A stretch of 64,000 bases of DNA. Source: Rutpela maculata (Eukaryota > Arthropoda > Insecta > Coleoptera > Cerambycidae). Below the pieces are notes generated by a model. That model ran no database searches. It was not told the origin of the DNA and saw only the letters and a list, made by a program, of their open reading frames with translations. The DNA lies in assembly GCA_936432065.2 (NCBI GenBank), contig OW386291.2, positions 17,957,821 to 18,021,820 of the forward strand. The letters run 5' to 3'. Shown here piece after piece: positions 11,815 through 22,346 of the stretch (position 1 is the stretch's first letter; the number at the start of each line of letters is the position of its first letter). Both the position numbers and the translations under genes were made by a program.

Positions 11815-12190
11815 TACCACAAATTGGACTTTGAAAAAAGTAATATTTTTGAAAGGGCGTCAAAACTTGGCTCAAGAATCGATTTATCGAAAGTACGCCA
11901 AAATTTCACTTGCAGACTAATTTTTCAAAACTGCGTTGAAATTTGGCTTGAAAATCATTTTTCAAAAGTACGCCAAAATTTCACCCGCAGATTAATTTTT
12001 CAAAACTAACTTGAAATTTGGCTTGAAAATCGATTTTTCAAAAGTACGCCAAAATTTCACCCGCAGATTAGTTTTTCAAAAGTACCTTGAAATTTGGCTT
12101 GAAAATTGATTTTTCTAAAGTACGCCGAAATTGGTCTTAAAATAGATTTTTCAAAAGTACCACAAAGTCAGTTTAAAAAGTACCACGAAA
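11815..12190. repeat. Tandem repeat, 75-76 bp unit, about 4 copies
   Basis: The string AGTACGCCAAAATTTCAC recurs at about 11892, 11968 and 12043, and a degenerate unit follows at 12119. Each unit continues with AATTTGGCTTGAAAAT and ATTTTTCAAAA. Units diverge toward both edges, as usual for an ageing array. No spacer diversity is present, so it is not a CRISPR array. Confidence 0.75.
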
Positions 12191-13416
12191 ATGTACTTTA
12201 AATTATTTTTTATTTTTATTCCTCCACCAAAGACATTAACCTTTGAGGTACGGTCATTGAAAGCCCAATTCTAAAGTATGAGCATAAAATTTTAGAGATG
12301 CACTGCATCCAAAAGGCAAAATAGAAGATTTTGACAAAGCCGGCGTAGTGCCGATAAGCAAAAATTGATAAAAATCAATGCACATGTACAAGGCCGGTTT
12401 CTCGCATAGAAAGAGTTTGGATTGACTCAGCGGCTCGCAATTTGGTCGAGCGCGTTGAGTGGTCCAGACAAAGCAATGGTAGAAAAGCCAATAACAGGGC
12501 TTTTCAAATGACAAAGTTATAGAGGAAAACGCCTTGTGCATAAAAATCCAAAAATTCAATTTTGCCTAAAAGTCGCTCGAAGGTGAGTAGCTGCCATATC
12601 GATAATATTGAACGACTGTGATAAGGGCTAGTAAGTCGTGGACTGATCGAACGCCATTCAACTTACGCAGTAATAAGTCCTCTGAATGTGTTCGAGTACG
12701 TGGCTCTTCACGATACAAGAACTTTAAAGCTAAGTAGTCTCTAGCGAACCTAAATTCATTAAGTAAAACTTTTTTCAGTTATTTCAGTCAGCCATAATTA
12801 TTCATTTACCCAGAGTCTGAAACGATTCAAAAAGGCCCGCGCTTTGATTCTGAGGAGGTGTGTATGAATCTTTTCTACCTATCGATCGTTAGCGTACGCG
12901 CTCTCGCTTGTATGGTTTGAAAGCCATTGTCTTGGTTGGGGAAGGCACTATTCTCTAATAAGAATACTGTACCCCCTAAAATTTGTTAAATAAACGAATT
13001 CTTTGAACGCTTGCATCTTAATTGATCTTGAGGCCTGTTGACGGTCTATAATCCCTGGAACTTTCGTATCGAAAGCCGGACGTGTCGAGTTAATTCGCAT
13101 TAACCTTCGACCTTCTGGTTACGCTACGAAGGTTCGATAGGGATTTTTTTATGCGTTTTTTGAGAAATCTTTGGGTGTAAAAGTCGTCATTAGCAGCCCA
13201 AAAAGTGCTCCACACGTCCCAAAATCAATCCCATCGGAGAGAAATTCTTCGATAGGGATTTCTTTTATGCGAAAATAAAAATTTTCAAAAGGTACCTAAA
13301 CCCCAGAACCAAGGATTTCACTCCAGAGAGAGCGTCGTTTTCCATCTGAGGTAGTGCCGCCTTGGTCCGTTACTCGGCTACCGAAGTGCATCTTATCTCG
13401 AACCCGCCTGGGAGGT

Positions 13417-13503
13417 AGAAGAACGGGGTAATACGCGACTGGCGCCCCCTGAGAAATAAATTGGTGTCGCGTCATTTTGACGCCCGGTAGTGCGTTCTTC
13501 TAC
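13417..13503. repeat. Short G+C-rich hairpin
   Basis: GTAGAAGAACGGGGTAATAC at 13417 is an imperfect inverted match to GGTAGTGCGTTCTTCTAC ending at 13503, with TGGCGCCCC in between. The latter could recall a retroviral primer-binding site, but no flanking LTR pair or pol frame was found. Confidence 0.35.
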
Positions 13504-13922
13504 ATTATCACTATATATTTGTTAACATAATGTGTTAATATGTAGGTTAAAATTTTAATAAGTGTAGAAAGCATTATTTTTTTTCTAAGGCTATGTCGAA
13601 AATTTGCATTCTCAAATGTAACATGCGGGAAACTTTTTTATCTTTCGAAATAGATACCAAGTGTATCGAAAAGTAACGAAGATAAAAGATGGACGTAACT
13701 TTTTTATTTGAAACTTTTTTTTCTAGAATTAGCAGTTTTCGAGAAAATTGCAAATGAGTGATTGTTGGCCAGGTACTGCAATTAATTGCTGTTAGAATTC
13801 CACACGTTTTTAAAAATTTTTAAAAAAGTTGGTTTCAGAACTCCTCTTTTTCTCGCCAGATTCGCTCCAGTAGTAGCCCCGTGTGCGGACGGCCTTATTT
13901 TTACTATTAGCTAGGAATGTAC

Positions 13923-14839
13923 GACATTTTTGTCACTCTGGTTTTTCCACTGGCCATTTTTTTCCATAGTTTTTTTTTCCACGGGTCATTTTATTCCACT
14001 ATGTGTTAGTCATTTTTTTTTCTAGAAGTACCCAATGTAGTTATTGACTTGGTTAGGTATTTGTTTTCTGTCAAATTCAACGAAGTAAACAGTTTGGTAT
14101 CTGTCATTTGGTATCTCATTCCGTACAAATTTCATTTCAAATTTAATTTAATTTCATTGAAAATTCAAAATGGTTGTGGAATTGGTGCAGTCTGTGAAAA
14201 ATTATATGTTGAACATCGACGGCTTTTTGTATTACAAGCACACGAAAAGAAATGGACGTGTCTTCTGGAAATGTAAATTGTATCCAGAATGTGGGGCTCG
14301 TGCAGCCACCCAGTCTATGATGACACACGGTCAAGTACGTTATTGTGAATTGCAATAAAAAGTTTCTAAGAATTAATAATATTTTATCCCTCTAGGTGAT
14401 TGAAGTCATAAAAGGCATAGAACAATCGCCGCATAACAACCATGCCCCGAACGTTGAGGAAGTGGAAGCTGCAAAAATCAAATCCAGATTGAAAAAACGC
14501 GCCGAAAAACACCCGGAGGCCCCTCCCGCACAACTGTTGAGGACCGAACTGCAGAACGTTCCATCGAGCGTGCTCTCGCAACTCCCGGAAAGGCCAAATT
14601 TGACGAAGGCGATCCAAAGGAAGCAGTTAAGAAACGTTCCCACGAACCCGCGAACAATTGAGGAACTGCAGGAGTTACCACTCCAAATGTACAATGTATT
14701 TTGACGAATATACATGTATTTGTCGGGTAAAAATGGCTTTTGAAACTTTTATGGGAAAAAAGGGGCAGTGGGAAAAAAGGTCAGTGGGGAAAATGGAGTG
14801 ACAAAAGCGGCTGGGAAAAAATGGAGTGACAAAAATGTC
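13923..14839. mobile_element. FLYWCH-gene-bearing inverted-repeat element
   Basis: GACATTTTTGTCACTC at 13923 and its exact complement ending at 14839 bound 917 bp. Subterminal repeats of TTTTTCCACTGG/CCAGTGGGAAAA type occur at both sides. The interior carries a two-exon FLYWCH-type gene. FLYWCH N-termini are found on MULE-type transposases, so this is probably a deletion derivative of such an element. No clean target duplication was identified. Confidence 0.68.
14170..14704 (+). CDS. FLYWCH zinc-finger protein, two exons, truncated MULE-type transposase N-terminus
   Basis: Exon 1 (14170-14334) encodes a FLYWCH zinc finger: FLYYKHTKRNGRVFWKC, then YPECGARAATQ and a histidine (MMTHGQ), giving the Cys-Cys-His pattern. 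A GTACGT donor at 14335 and a TTATCCCTCTAG acceptor ending at 14395 define a 61-bp phase-0 intron. Exon 2 (14396-14704) completes the finger with QSPHNNHAPN and continues with a basic helical segment (VEAAKIKSRLKKRAEKHPE), then PPAQLLRTEL and RTIEELQELPLQMYNVF. In full-length relatives this region precedes the MULE DDE domain, which is absent here. The 157-residue frame is undamaged, so it is either young or kept as a DNA-binding remnant. Confidence 0.72.
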
Positions 14840-15350
14840 TCACTACGATTAGGCTAGAAATTTTTTTGAGTAACCGATGATTTCATAATGTCACTTTTAA
14901 TTGAAATATCTAAACAAACATTTTTCTCTAAACGACGAATGCGCTCGTTATTCTTAGTGCTATTCTGTTCATCGGCATACCCATGAAAAATAATACTACT
15001 CTAGTCTTGACTGCTTGGTTCTAATTATTGATCATATATTTATATTATTATTATTACCATGCGTATGCTTAATAAATTTCCTTTTCAGATTAATGAAGTT
15101 TCATTTTGAATTAAATTTTTGAAGTTCTACGAGACTGTCTATAGTATACTTCATTTTGTGTCGATGAAAATTGGGTGAAAAAGGGAGGGTCATAGAAAAA
15201 AAATTTTTGAAAATTGTAAAAATACAGTATTTTGAAAATTTTAAAAAAATGAACTCTATCTCCTAAAAGTACATAAAATAACGCACAACCGAAAAAAAAA
15301 AACAAAAATTGACGTACAATGCCGACTTGATATAATTGGCGAAGAATTAA

Positions 15351-15795
15351 CGACCCCGGTGGCGCAGTGCTTAAGGTGTTAGGCTTGCGACCCTGCTACC
15401 GTCTCGGCAACACGAGAAAAACGCCACTACACATCCATACCCTAGCCGGGATTCGAACCCGGGACCTCGTGGTCGCAAGCCTAACAATTCCAATTCCAAT
15501 TGGAATTGTTATTGTTCGAATCCCGGCTAGGGTATGGATGTGTAGTGGCGTTTTTCTCGTGTTGCCGAGACGGTAGCAGTGGGCTAGACTGCGGTTGTGT
15601 GAGAGACAACACGGTCTATTCGCTCTCCTCTCCTGAGTTCGAGTCTCAGCTGCGGCAGATGGCAATGTCGCAGGGAATGGGTGTTGTGATGTTGTCTATG
15701 TGTGTGTCTGTCCTGGTTGAGTGGTAGAATAGCCATCGGCTAAACTCCGCCAGGACATTAAAATAAATAAGGCGATTAAAAAAAAATAATAATAA
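15351..15795 (+). mobile_element. tRNA-derived SINE with an inverted duplication
   Basis: The head CGACCCCGGTGGCGCAGTGC, with TTAAGG following, resembles a tRNA A-box region. GTTCGAATCCCGG (about 15514-15526) is a good B box. From 15393 to 15487 the sequence is the reverse complement of the SINE's own B-box/body segment (partner 15515-15579). The order is therefore head forward, body inverted, body forward. The 3' end is ATAAATAAGGCGATTAAAAA with A-rich and (AAT)n sequence. It interrupts the right arm of the 7.87-16.26 kb element; the left arm around 8370 shows the uninterrupted site. Confidence 0.78.
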
Positions 15796-16752
15796 TAAAA
15801 AATTTTTATTTCGTCCACCATCTTCTATTTAACATACAGTGTCCGGGATTGGTGCATTGTATTTGACCATAAATGAATTTTATTTTTGCCAACTTTGGTG
15901 AAAGTACTCTTTCTTATAGAAAATATATTCAATTTGATTTTTTCGGCTATTCTTGGCGTTTTCTATTTTTTTCCAAGATGGATTGACCAACACATATCGG
16001 ACAGGTCTGTATTTTTTTAAGAATTTTATTTCAAATAAGCTAGTATTTTTAAAATTCCCATTCGAAAACTAGTATAAGATATATTAAGCAGATAAGCTGA
16101 GAATCCGTGAAAGCGTATAACTTTTGACGCAGAAGGAATTCTTGTTCGCAAATATTTTTTTCGCAATGAAGAGATCATAATACATAAGAATCAACAATAA
16201 AATTTCGATGGAATGTTGTCGCAGAAAAAAATTAAATTAAATCAATCCGATTGTACTATAAAGCAAGATTTTTTAAAATTTATTTAAATAAAATATCGGA
16301 TTTGATTTATATTTTGAAATCAGATTGTTTCAAAAAGTTTTATACTAGAAACAGTTGAGAATTCAAACGGAAAATTTAAATAGATTATATTGAGTTTGTC
16401 CTTTGTAAAGCGTTGTAATGAAAAATAAAATGCTGGTCTTTATCGATAAAGTTTATTGGTTTCCCGAAACGATCATTCGTAATTGAATCAGTCTGAATTC
16501 GTTCCATGTAATTACGATACTAGTAGAGACAATCCCACAGATCGACGTTTTGCAAAACCGATGGAAATAAAACTCTTCAATCACGGTTTGCCGTGCGTGG
16601 TAGAATATAATGGACTTAAAATTGTTTGTTCAATTAATCAATTACATTTATTTGAAAATTAAAGCGTTATTTGTCTTCAGAACACAATGAACAAATATAC
16701 AAAGGTTCTAATAACAGGGCACATCCTTAGACAAAAATGAGATCAGTTTTGG

Positions 16753-17727
16753 CAGAGCTGGGCAAATATGTACTTACAAATACCTCATAACTTACCTAAC
16801 ATACTTACAAATACCTCTTGCAGCAAGTATTTGTATTTATACTTGCAAATACTTTATGTGAAATATTTACTACTTAATATTTGTGAAAATGATCCTAAAG
16901 GTATTTATAAGTACTTAAACTATTTAAATAACTGGGAAGTATTTAAATAATTCTAAAAAAGTATTTAAATCCTTTTCTGGCAGTATTTAAATACTTCAGA
17001 AATATTTGAAAACCTTCTAAGTATTTGAATCTCAAAAGTATTTAAATAAATAAAACAAATATAATCAAATACACCAGGGAGACAGGCAGACACTCGTCAA
17101 GAATCAAGACATGTACTATACTATGTAGTTAATAAATACATTGCATCATTCAGTCTTCAGTTATTCACGCCTAATTCCCAGAAAGTTGGTTGAGAGCAGA
17201 CATAGACAGTAAGTGTTAACTGTTAATGTATATATTTTGTGATTGTGACAGAACAGTTGAACTAGTGCCATAGTCGCTGTGCTTTATTTGGGTATTTGCA
17301 AAAGGCGCAAAAGTCTCTATGGATAAGTAAAAGTCCAAACTAGAACTGATTAAGTATAGAGGTATTAAAATAGTGTTGTAGAAGTTCATGAAAGTCAACC
17401 TAAAATTTTGATACCTCAAATAGTCAAATAGTATTTAATGTATGATAATGATAATAATAAGTCTTTATTGATTTCTACAAAAATAGAAAATACAATTTTG
17501 CGAAGTTTAGCCATTAAAGGCTATTTTTACATTTAACTATGCTTCAAAATATTTAAATATTCAGAAAGTATTTAAATACTAAGTTTAAACTATTTAATTA
17601 CTTTAGTTATTTATTATTTAAATACTTTTATCTTTTGAAAGTACTTAATATTTAAATACTTTCAATTTTCTGAAAGCATTTAGTATTTAATATTTAAATA
17701 CTTTTTCAAAGTATTTGCCCAGCTCTG
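16753..17727. mobile_element. hAT MITE rich in AAGTATTTAAATAC motifs
   Basis: Ends CAGAGCTGGGCAAATA and its complement bound 975 bp. The flanking octamers AGTTTTGG (16745-16752) and AGTTTTAG (17728-17735) match at seven of eight bases, fitting an 8-bp hAT target duplication. Both halves are packed with AAGTATTTAAATACTT-like short palindromes, probably subterminal transposase sites. The middle carries a small LINE 3' end (17444-17530). Confidence 0.78.
17444..17530 (-). mobile_element. Short LINE 3' end with (ATT)n tail
   Basis: On the minus strand the sequence ends AATCAATAAAGACTTATTAT followed by an ATT/ATC microsatellite. This resembles the AATAAAGACC + (ATT)n tail of the LINE at 33.8-35.6 kb. 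It looks like a severely 5'-truncated insertion inside the hAT MITE. Confidence 0.4.
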
Positions 17728-18255
17728 AGTTTTAGTAATGATTCCTCATGCTGCGGTTTTTTTAGAATGAATTTAATTTCGCAAAATCACATGATGAGAG
17801 AATGGTTTCATACTTGTATTTCCTGATCTCCAAGGACCCTTTAAGAACTAGACATCCTAAGTGATTCACCACACCATATTTTATTATCACAGAATTAGAG
17901 TTACAGATTTCTACTTATTATGTAGTTTTTGATTCCGGTTGGTTATAGACTATTGTGTAACTTGTTCCCATCTTGTCTTGGTTCTCTTCCCGACCATTAA
18001 ACAAAATTGTCAAACTTGTGCGCCAATTTATGTCGTGAGAGGGAAGTAGAACAGCTACAAATCCAGAAAAATTACCTATATTTTCTATTCCACTCCTATT
18101 TAGGTGCTACAAGCATGTTCAAAATTGTTCGACTCATTGCCATTATGTCTACAAACGGAAAAAGAAATTTCAAATTTTACAGGGATATAATGGGTTTTTT
18201 ATTTTAAAATAGGTTATTTTCACGTGCATCCGGTATACTCAATACCGGACTATTT
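17728..18255. other. Unassigned A+T-rich stretch
   Basis: About 530 bases between the hAT MITE and the next repeat. The small plus-strand frame at 18007-18207 has no recognisable motif and is probably chance. Confidence 0.4.
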
Positions 18256-19405
18256 TAATGATAGTTGATGAAGCTAACATAAATAATCCTAAATTCCAAT
18301 TTTATCGACTCCCACTTGCTTGCTTTAACTATTTGCCCTAATTTACCCCCACTTACCCCCGAACCCTTCAGCGGAATAGGATGAAAATGTAATCTAAATC
18401 CAAATTTCGTTATAATACACGGGTGTACCAAACAAGTTAATATCATACACCGTTCCAGAGTAATCGTGCGCAAAAAAAAGTTAGACAGACAGACCAACAA
18501 ACAGATTTTTTTGCTCAAACTTAAAATGTCGACGTTACATTAGATTCTAAAAATGTTTGAACAAAAGAGATTTTCAAAGGGCATAGCCGGGTAAGCATGG
18601 TGTGACTGCCCCCAAGCGTCTGGCGCTTATATTTGTGCAGTAGGAAGCAATCTTGGAAAGTAGCAATTTCACAAAATATTAGCCCGAAAAAGGGACCGGT
18701 TTGGGGTGAGTAAGGTAGGGTTGATTTTAGCAAAACTATTTTTTTTCTAAGAAACGGCGCATTCAATCGTTTTGTAAAAAATATATGTTAAAGACCTACT
18801 GAGAAAGTACTAAATAAAAAATCATGCTCAAATTCCGAAAACAGGTAGAGTAAAAAAAATATATATATTATTTTCAAATTTTTTTTAGGGTAACTTATCC
18901 GTGAGGTACCAGCCTGAATTTTTTTCTGTAGCATGTCTATGGACTCACTTATGTTACATTTTTTTCCCAGTCTTGTCCGAAGATTACGCCATACTTAAAA
19001 AAAATGCCGAAGTGTGTAGTGCCGTATGCATATTTTGTGGACAATTAACTCCTTGCAAGTAAAAAAGGCCAAACTGCAAAGTAAATATGGATATCTGAGT
19101 AGTGTATACATATTAGTGACTAGTGATTATGGAGATGGTGAACGTTGTAAGAGAAACCAACATAAAGCTGCAACGCTGACAGTTAATTAGGTGCTCAATA
19201 GAGTTGACTCTTGCGCCGCAAAAATCAGTTTATAGCCGTAATGTTAAATATCATTAAGGGTAAAACCTAAAGTCAGCGGTACTATGGAGTACCTTGTCAA
19301 AGACTGTCATTATTCACATATTACCGTCGGCGGGGATAAGAGCTTGGTTGTTAACAATTTGCAGCACTAAATCGTAGCATTACTAACCTGAGAAGGATAT
19401 AGATG

Positions 19406-19870
19406 TTAATCTTCCTCACTGTCATCTGCTATCACTGTACTCATGCTATCCTTTTGGAACAATAGGGAGAGAACTTCTACCGGTTTAGGTATGCTTGCTA
19501 GATATCATCCGTACGAAAGGTAATACACGACAGCAGCTACATGGGAACAACATCCAACAGTTTGATACCCATTGGCACATTCACAGAAATGTCTTCTAAC
19601 GCCGACAATGTGGGGAATATAGTCGAGGAAACATCGGTAAACCTTCGTTTTGATGTGACGTGAACAAACTTGTATTTTGAGTACATTGGACTGGTCCTTA
19701 GCGTACTGAAGATTAAGTGTTCCGTCTTCATTTATGACTTCGAGGTACGAAATCGTTTGTTTATATTGATATGATCCGGTAAAAAACAGTTTTAAATCCG
19801 TCATTTCTGGGAAGTCCAGTACATCTTTGCTGGAAATATCTACAAAAGGCAGTTTTGCAATTTCTTTGAA
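19406..19870 (-). pseudogene. SWIM zinc-finger transposon protein, C-terminal part
   Basis: From the unique centre leftward the frame reads TFKEIAKLPFVDISSKDVL, FPEMTDLKLFFTGSYQ, KIQVCSRHIKTKVYRC, then the SWIM finger CECANGYQTVGCCSHVAAVV with YYLSYG. The pattern CxCxnCxH is intact (C-E-C ... C-S-H). A frameshift near 19500 precedes the tail ASIPKPVEVLSLLFQKDS, which ends IADDSEED and TAA at 19408-19406. SWIM fingers accompany several transposases and act in DNA or protein binding. The catalytic portion is missing. The first 22 residues of the long open frame that continues to 19939 are only the antisense of the other arm and do not belong to the protein. Confidence 0.72.
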
Positions 19871-19876
19871 TGTGCC

Positions 19877-20044
19877 AGTGGGAATCGAACTGTTGGATGT
19901 TGTTCCCATGTAGCTGCTGTCGTGCATTATCTTTCGCAAGGACGATATCTATCAAGCATACCTAAACCGGCGGAAGTTCTTTCTCTATTGTTTCAGAAGG
20001 ATAGCATAAGTGCAGTGATTGCAGATGACAGTGAGGAAGATTAA
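19877..20044 (+). pseudogene. Inverted second copy of the SWIM C-terminus
   Basis: The plus strand of the right arm reads without interruption SGNRTVGCCSHVAAVVHYLS, QGRYLSSIPKPAEVLSLLFQ, KDSISAVIADDSEED and TAA at 20042-20044. It is the head-to-head partner of the minus-strand gene end. It is less damaged than that copy (no frameshift) but lacks the first SWIM cysteine pair because the arm ends there. Confidence 0.72.
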
Positions 20045-21827
20045 CATCCATATCCATCACAGGTTAGTAATGCTACGATTTAGTGCTGCAAATTATTAAC
20101 AACACATGACTGTTAAGACCAAGCTCTTATCCCCGCCGACGGTAATATCGATAGTACCGCTGACTTTAGTTTTTACCCTTAATGATATTTAACATTCCGG
20201 CCATAAACTGATTTTTGCGGCGCAAGAGAGTTAAGCTCTATTGATCACCTAATTAACTCTCAGCGTTGCAGCGTTATATTGGTTTCTCTTACAACGTTCA
20301 CCATTTCCATAATCACTAATCACTAGTATGTATACACTACTCAGGTATCCATATTTACTTTGCATTTTGGCCTTCTTTACGTACAAGGGGTTAATTGTTG
20401 ACAAAATATGCATACGACACTGCACATTTCGGCATTTTTTTTAAGTATGGCGTAATCTTCGCACAAGACTGGGAAAAAAACATAACATAAGTGAGTCCCC
20501 AGACATGCTACAGAAAAAAATTCAGGCTGGTACCCCAGGGATAAGTTACCCTAAAAAAAATTTGAAAATAATATATATGTTTTTTTTACTGTATCTGTTT
20601 TCGGAATTTGAGCATGATTTTTTATTTAGTACTTTCTCAGTAGGTCTTTAACATATATTTTTTACAAAACGATTGAATGTGCCGTTTCTTAGAAAAAAAA
20701 TAGTTTTGCTAAAATCAACCCTCCCTTACTCACTCCAAACCGGTCCCTTTTTCGGGCTAATATTTTGTAAAATTGCTACTTTCCAAGATTGCTTCCTACT
20801 GCACAAATATAAGCGCCAGACGCTTGGGGGCAGTCACACCATGCTTACCCGGCTATGCCCTTTCCTTTTGCGTTACATTTCCACTCTACTACGTGGATTC
20901 TTCCAGTCAACGGAGCGCTAAAATGACCAAAATCTCTAACTTGAGTGCTAATGAATGGATTTTGATGGAACCTCGTGCAATGTGTTCGTAATGACGTTAA
21001 TAAAAAAGTTAAAAAAAAAGATTACAGTAGAAAATGATCGGAAGGGGTAGAAAATATCCCTTTTATCACGGGTTTCGTAACTTATAGAATTAGGTCAAAA
21101 ATGAAATAAAAACAATGTATTTACCTTTTTTGGTCCAAAATAAGATGTTTTTACTCTCGTGAATTTTTTCGAAAAATGCATATATGGCCACTCGAAAATT
21201 CCTAAAAATGGGGGAGGGGAAATGTAAAAGTTGAAAAAAAATCTGAAAAAATTCAGGTGAATGTATCATCAAAATTTTCCGAGTTACAGGCAGTTTTTCA
21301 CGATAAATAATGTACTACATTTTTTGCACATTAATACATGAAAATTCAAAAAATTGTGATTTATATATATATTATTAGAATAGATAGAATAGAATAGAAT
21401 AAGTTTATTTAACAAATTGTTCTACTACAATGTAATTGTTAAAACAGAAACATTATATTAAATAAACTAAGCCCCCACATTAAGTGCTATTTATAGCACT
21501 TGAGCGTGCATTGGGCACACAAAAAATATAAATATATATAAAAAATAAAATTATATATATACATATATACACACACGTATATATACACATACATACATAT
21601 ATATACATACACATATACACCACACATTATATATAATATAATAATACCGAAACGATACTACAATTTTTAAAACGGTATACATTATAAAAAGAAAAACAAA
21701 TGTAATACATAGTACTTTGACAATGATATAAATTACAAGAAATAAGATACGCACATACTGCTAACTTTCAGGTGATTAAAATGATCTCTCTACTGTGAAT
21801 CAATTATTTTTTAAATCTAGTATATCA

Positions 21828-22346
21828 TTAATTTTTTTTTCTTTCGGTTTCCATTACAAATTGTTTGGAAACTATTTTAAATTTATGAACTGATTTTATG
21901 TTCTTAATTCCTGTGGGCAAAAAATTGTATGCTTTCGGAGCAAGGAAGTTATGGCTTCTCTGGCCGATGGTTTTTAACATACTTTTACAGAGAACATCAT
22001 TTTTGTATCTGGTTTGATGTTTGTGATTTACAAGGTTCTTCTCTTCAGAGTGTGTTTTAACAACTAAGGAATGAAAGTATAATTGGCGGATGTCCCGTAT
22101 TCTGGCCTCTTTGTATAATATATCTGATGGGTGAGTTATTGGTTTTTTGTGTATTATTTTTAGAATTTTTTTTTGAATTCTTTTTAGACCACTAAGGTTA
22201 GTTTTTAATAACCCTCCCCATCCTATTATGCCATATCGCAATTGAGATTCAATTAGAGCAAGATAGGTAGTTCTAAGTTGGTCAATATTTAGTATATCTC
22301 GAAGATTATTAAAGAGGTAAAGCATACTTCTTAATTTACTAACCAA
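21828..22346 (-). pseudogene. LINE ORF2, thumb and C-terminal segment
   Basis: An open 172-residue frame follows the RT core in another frame. It begins MVSKLRSMLYLFNNLRDIL and includes LRTTYLALIESQLRYGIIGW, LKRIQKKILKIIHKK and APKAYNFLPTGIKNIKSVHK, the thumb and C-terminal pattern of CR1/Jockey-group RTs. It ends near 21828, and the 3' UTR runs to 21376, including a TA/CA-rich microsatellite at about 21540-21640. Confidence 0.75.

Larger units (their letters stand above)
10381..13895. mobile_element. Longer relative of the CCGCACA-ended element
   Basis: The right end AGTAGCCCCGTGTGCGGACG (13872-13895) is the same terminus as at 10357-10380. Near 10513-10550 the sequence GAGCGGATCTGG, followed by GAAACCAACTTTA, is inverted relative to 13826-13870. 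About 3.3 kb of low-complexity, largely non-coding DNA lies between, with many long runs of T and A and purine-rich GGGAGGGTAGGGAGG stretches (about 10945-11265). The left terminus itself is not seen, so the boundaries are uncertain. Confidence 0.38.
7871..16256. mobile_element. Large element with ~685-bp terminal inverted repeats
   Basis: The arm 7871-8556 starts GTACAGTCGAATTGATTTAA. Its inverted partner, 15139-16256, ends with the complement of GTACAATCGGATTGATTTAA. The right arm is longer only because a SINE of about 445 bp sits in it (15351-15795). Both ends are flanked by TATA, compatible with a TA or TATA target duplication, though the left flank is a TA microsatellite. The interior holds a nuclease/CXC relic (9243-9740), CCGCACA-type elements, a tandem array and a FLYWCH element. 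The arms may instead be two independent inverted copies of one repeat, but the outward matching ends favour a single element. Confidence 0.6.
18576..20863. mobile_element. SWIM-zinc-finger foldback element
   Basis: Ends AAAGGGCATAGCCGGGTAAG (18576) and the complement (ending 20863) bound 2,288 bp. The arms 18576-19588 and about 19865-20863 are inverted copies of each other, separated by about 280 unique bases. Both arms contain the 3' end of a SWIM-type transposon gene, reading outward in each. The large perfect or near-perfect stretches (for example the CCCGGCTATGCCC and GTCATCTGC regions) suggest a moderately young inversion. Confidence 0.82.
18260..20900 (-). mobile_element. ACTTCCACATCC-ended repeat, copy B, split by a foldback
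   Basis: In reverse orientation, 18260-18575 carries the family's internal landmarks: TTTGCTCAAACTTAAAATGT, the CAGACAGA tract, GTGCGCAAAAAAAAG and the TTACCCCC block. The expected remainder (TTTTGCGTTACATTTCCAC, then a degraded GGATGTGGAAG-like end) appears only after 20863. The SWIM foldback at 18576-20863 has therefore inserted into this older copy. The outer left end is truncated. Confidence 0.6.

Noticed and set aside
11815..12190. Tandem repeat as CRISPR-like array
   Set aside because: Units are contiguous and decaying, there are no unique spacers, and the DNA is eukaryotic.
13417..13510. TGGCGCCCC as a retroviral-type primer-binding site
   Set aside because: No LTR pair, polypurine tract or gag/pol text nearby; the sequence is better explained as the centre of a short hairpin.
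14384..14715. Overlapping minus-strand frames opposite the FLYWCH exon 2
   Set aside because: Antisense shadows of the coding exon; products show no motif.
19740..19939. N-terminal 22 residues of the long SWIM frame as real protein
   Set aside because: They are the antisense of the inverted arm's own SWIM text, so the true fragment begins in the unique centre.
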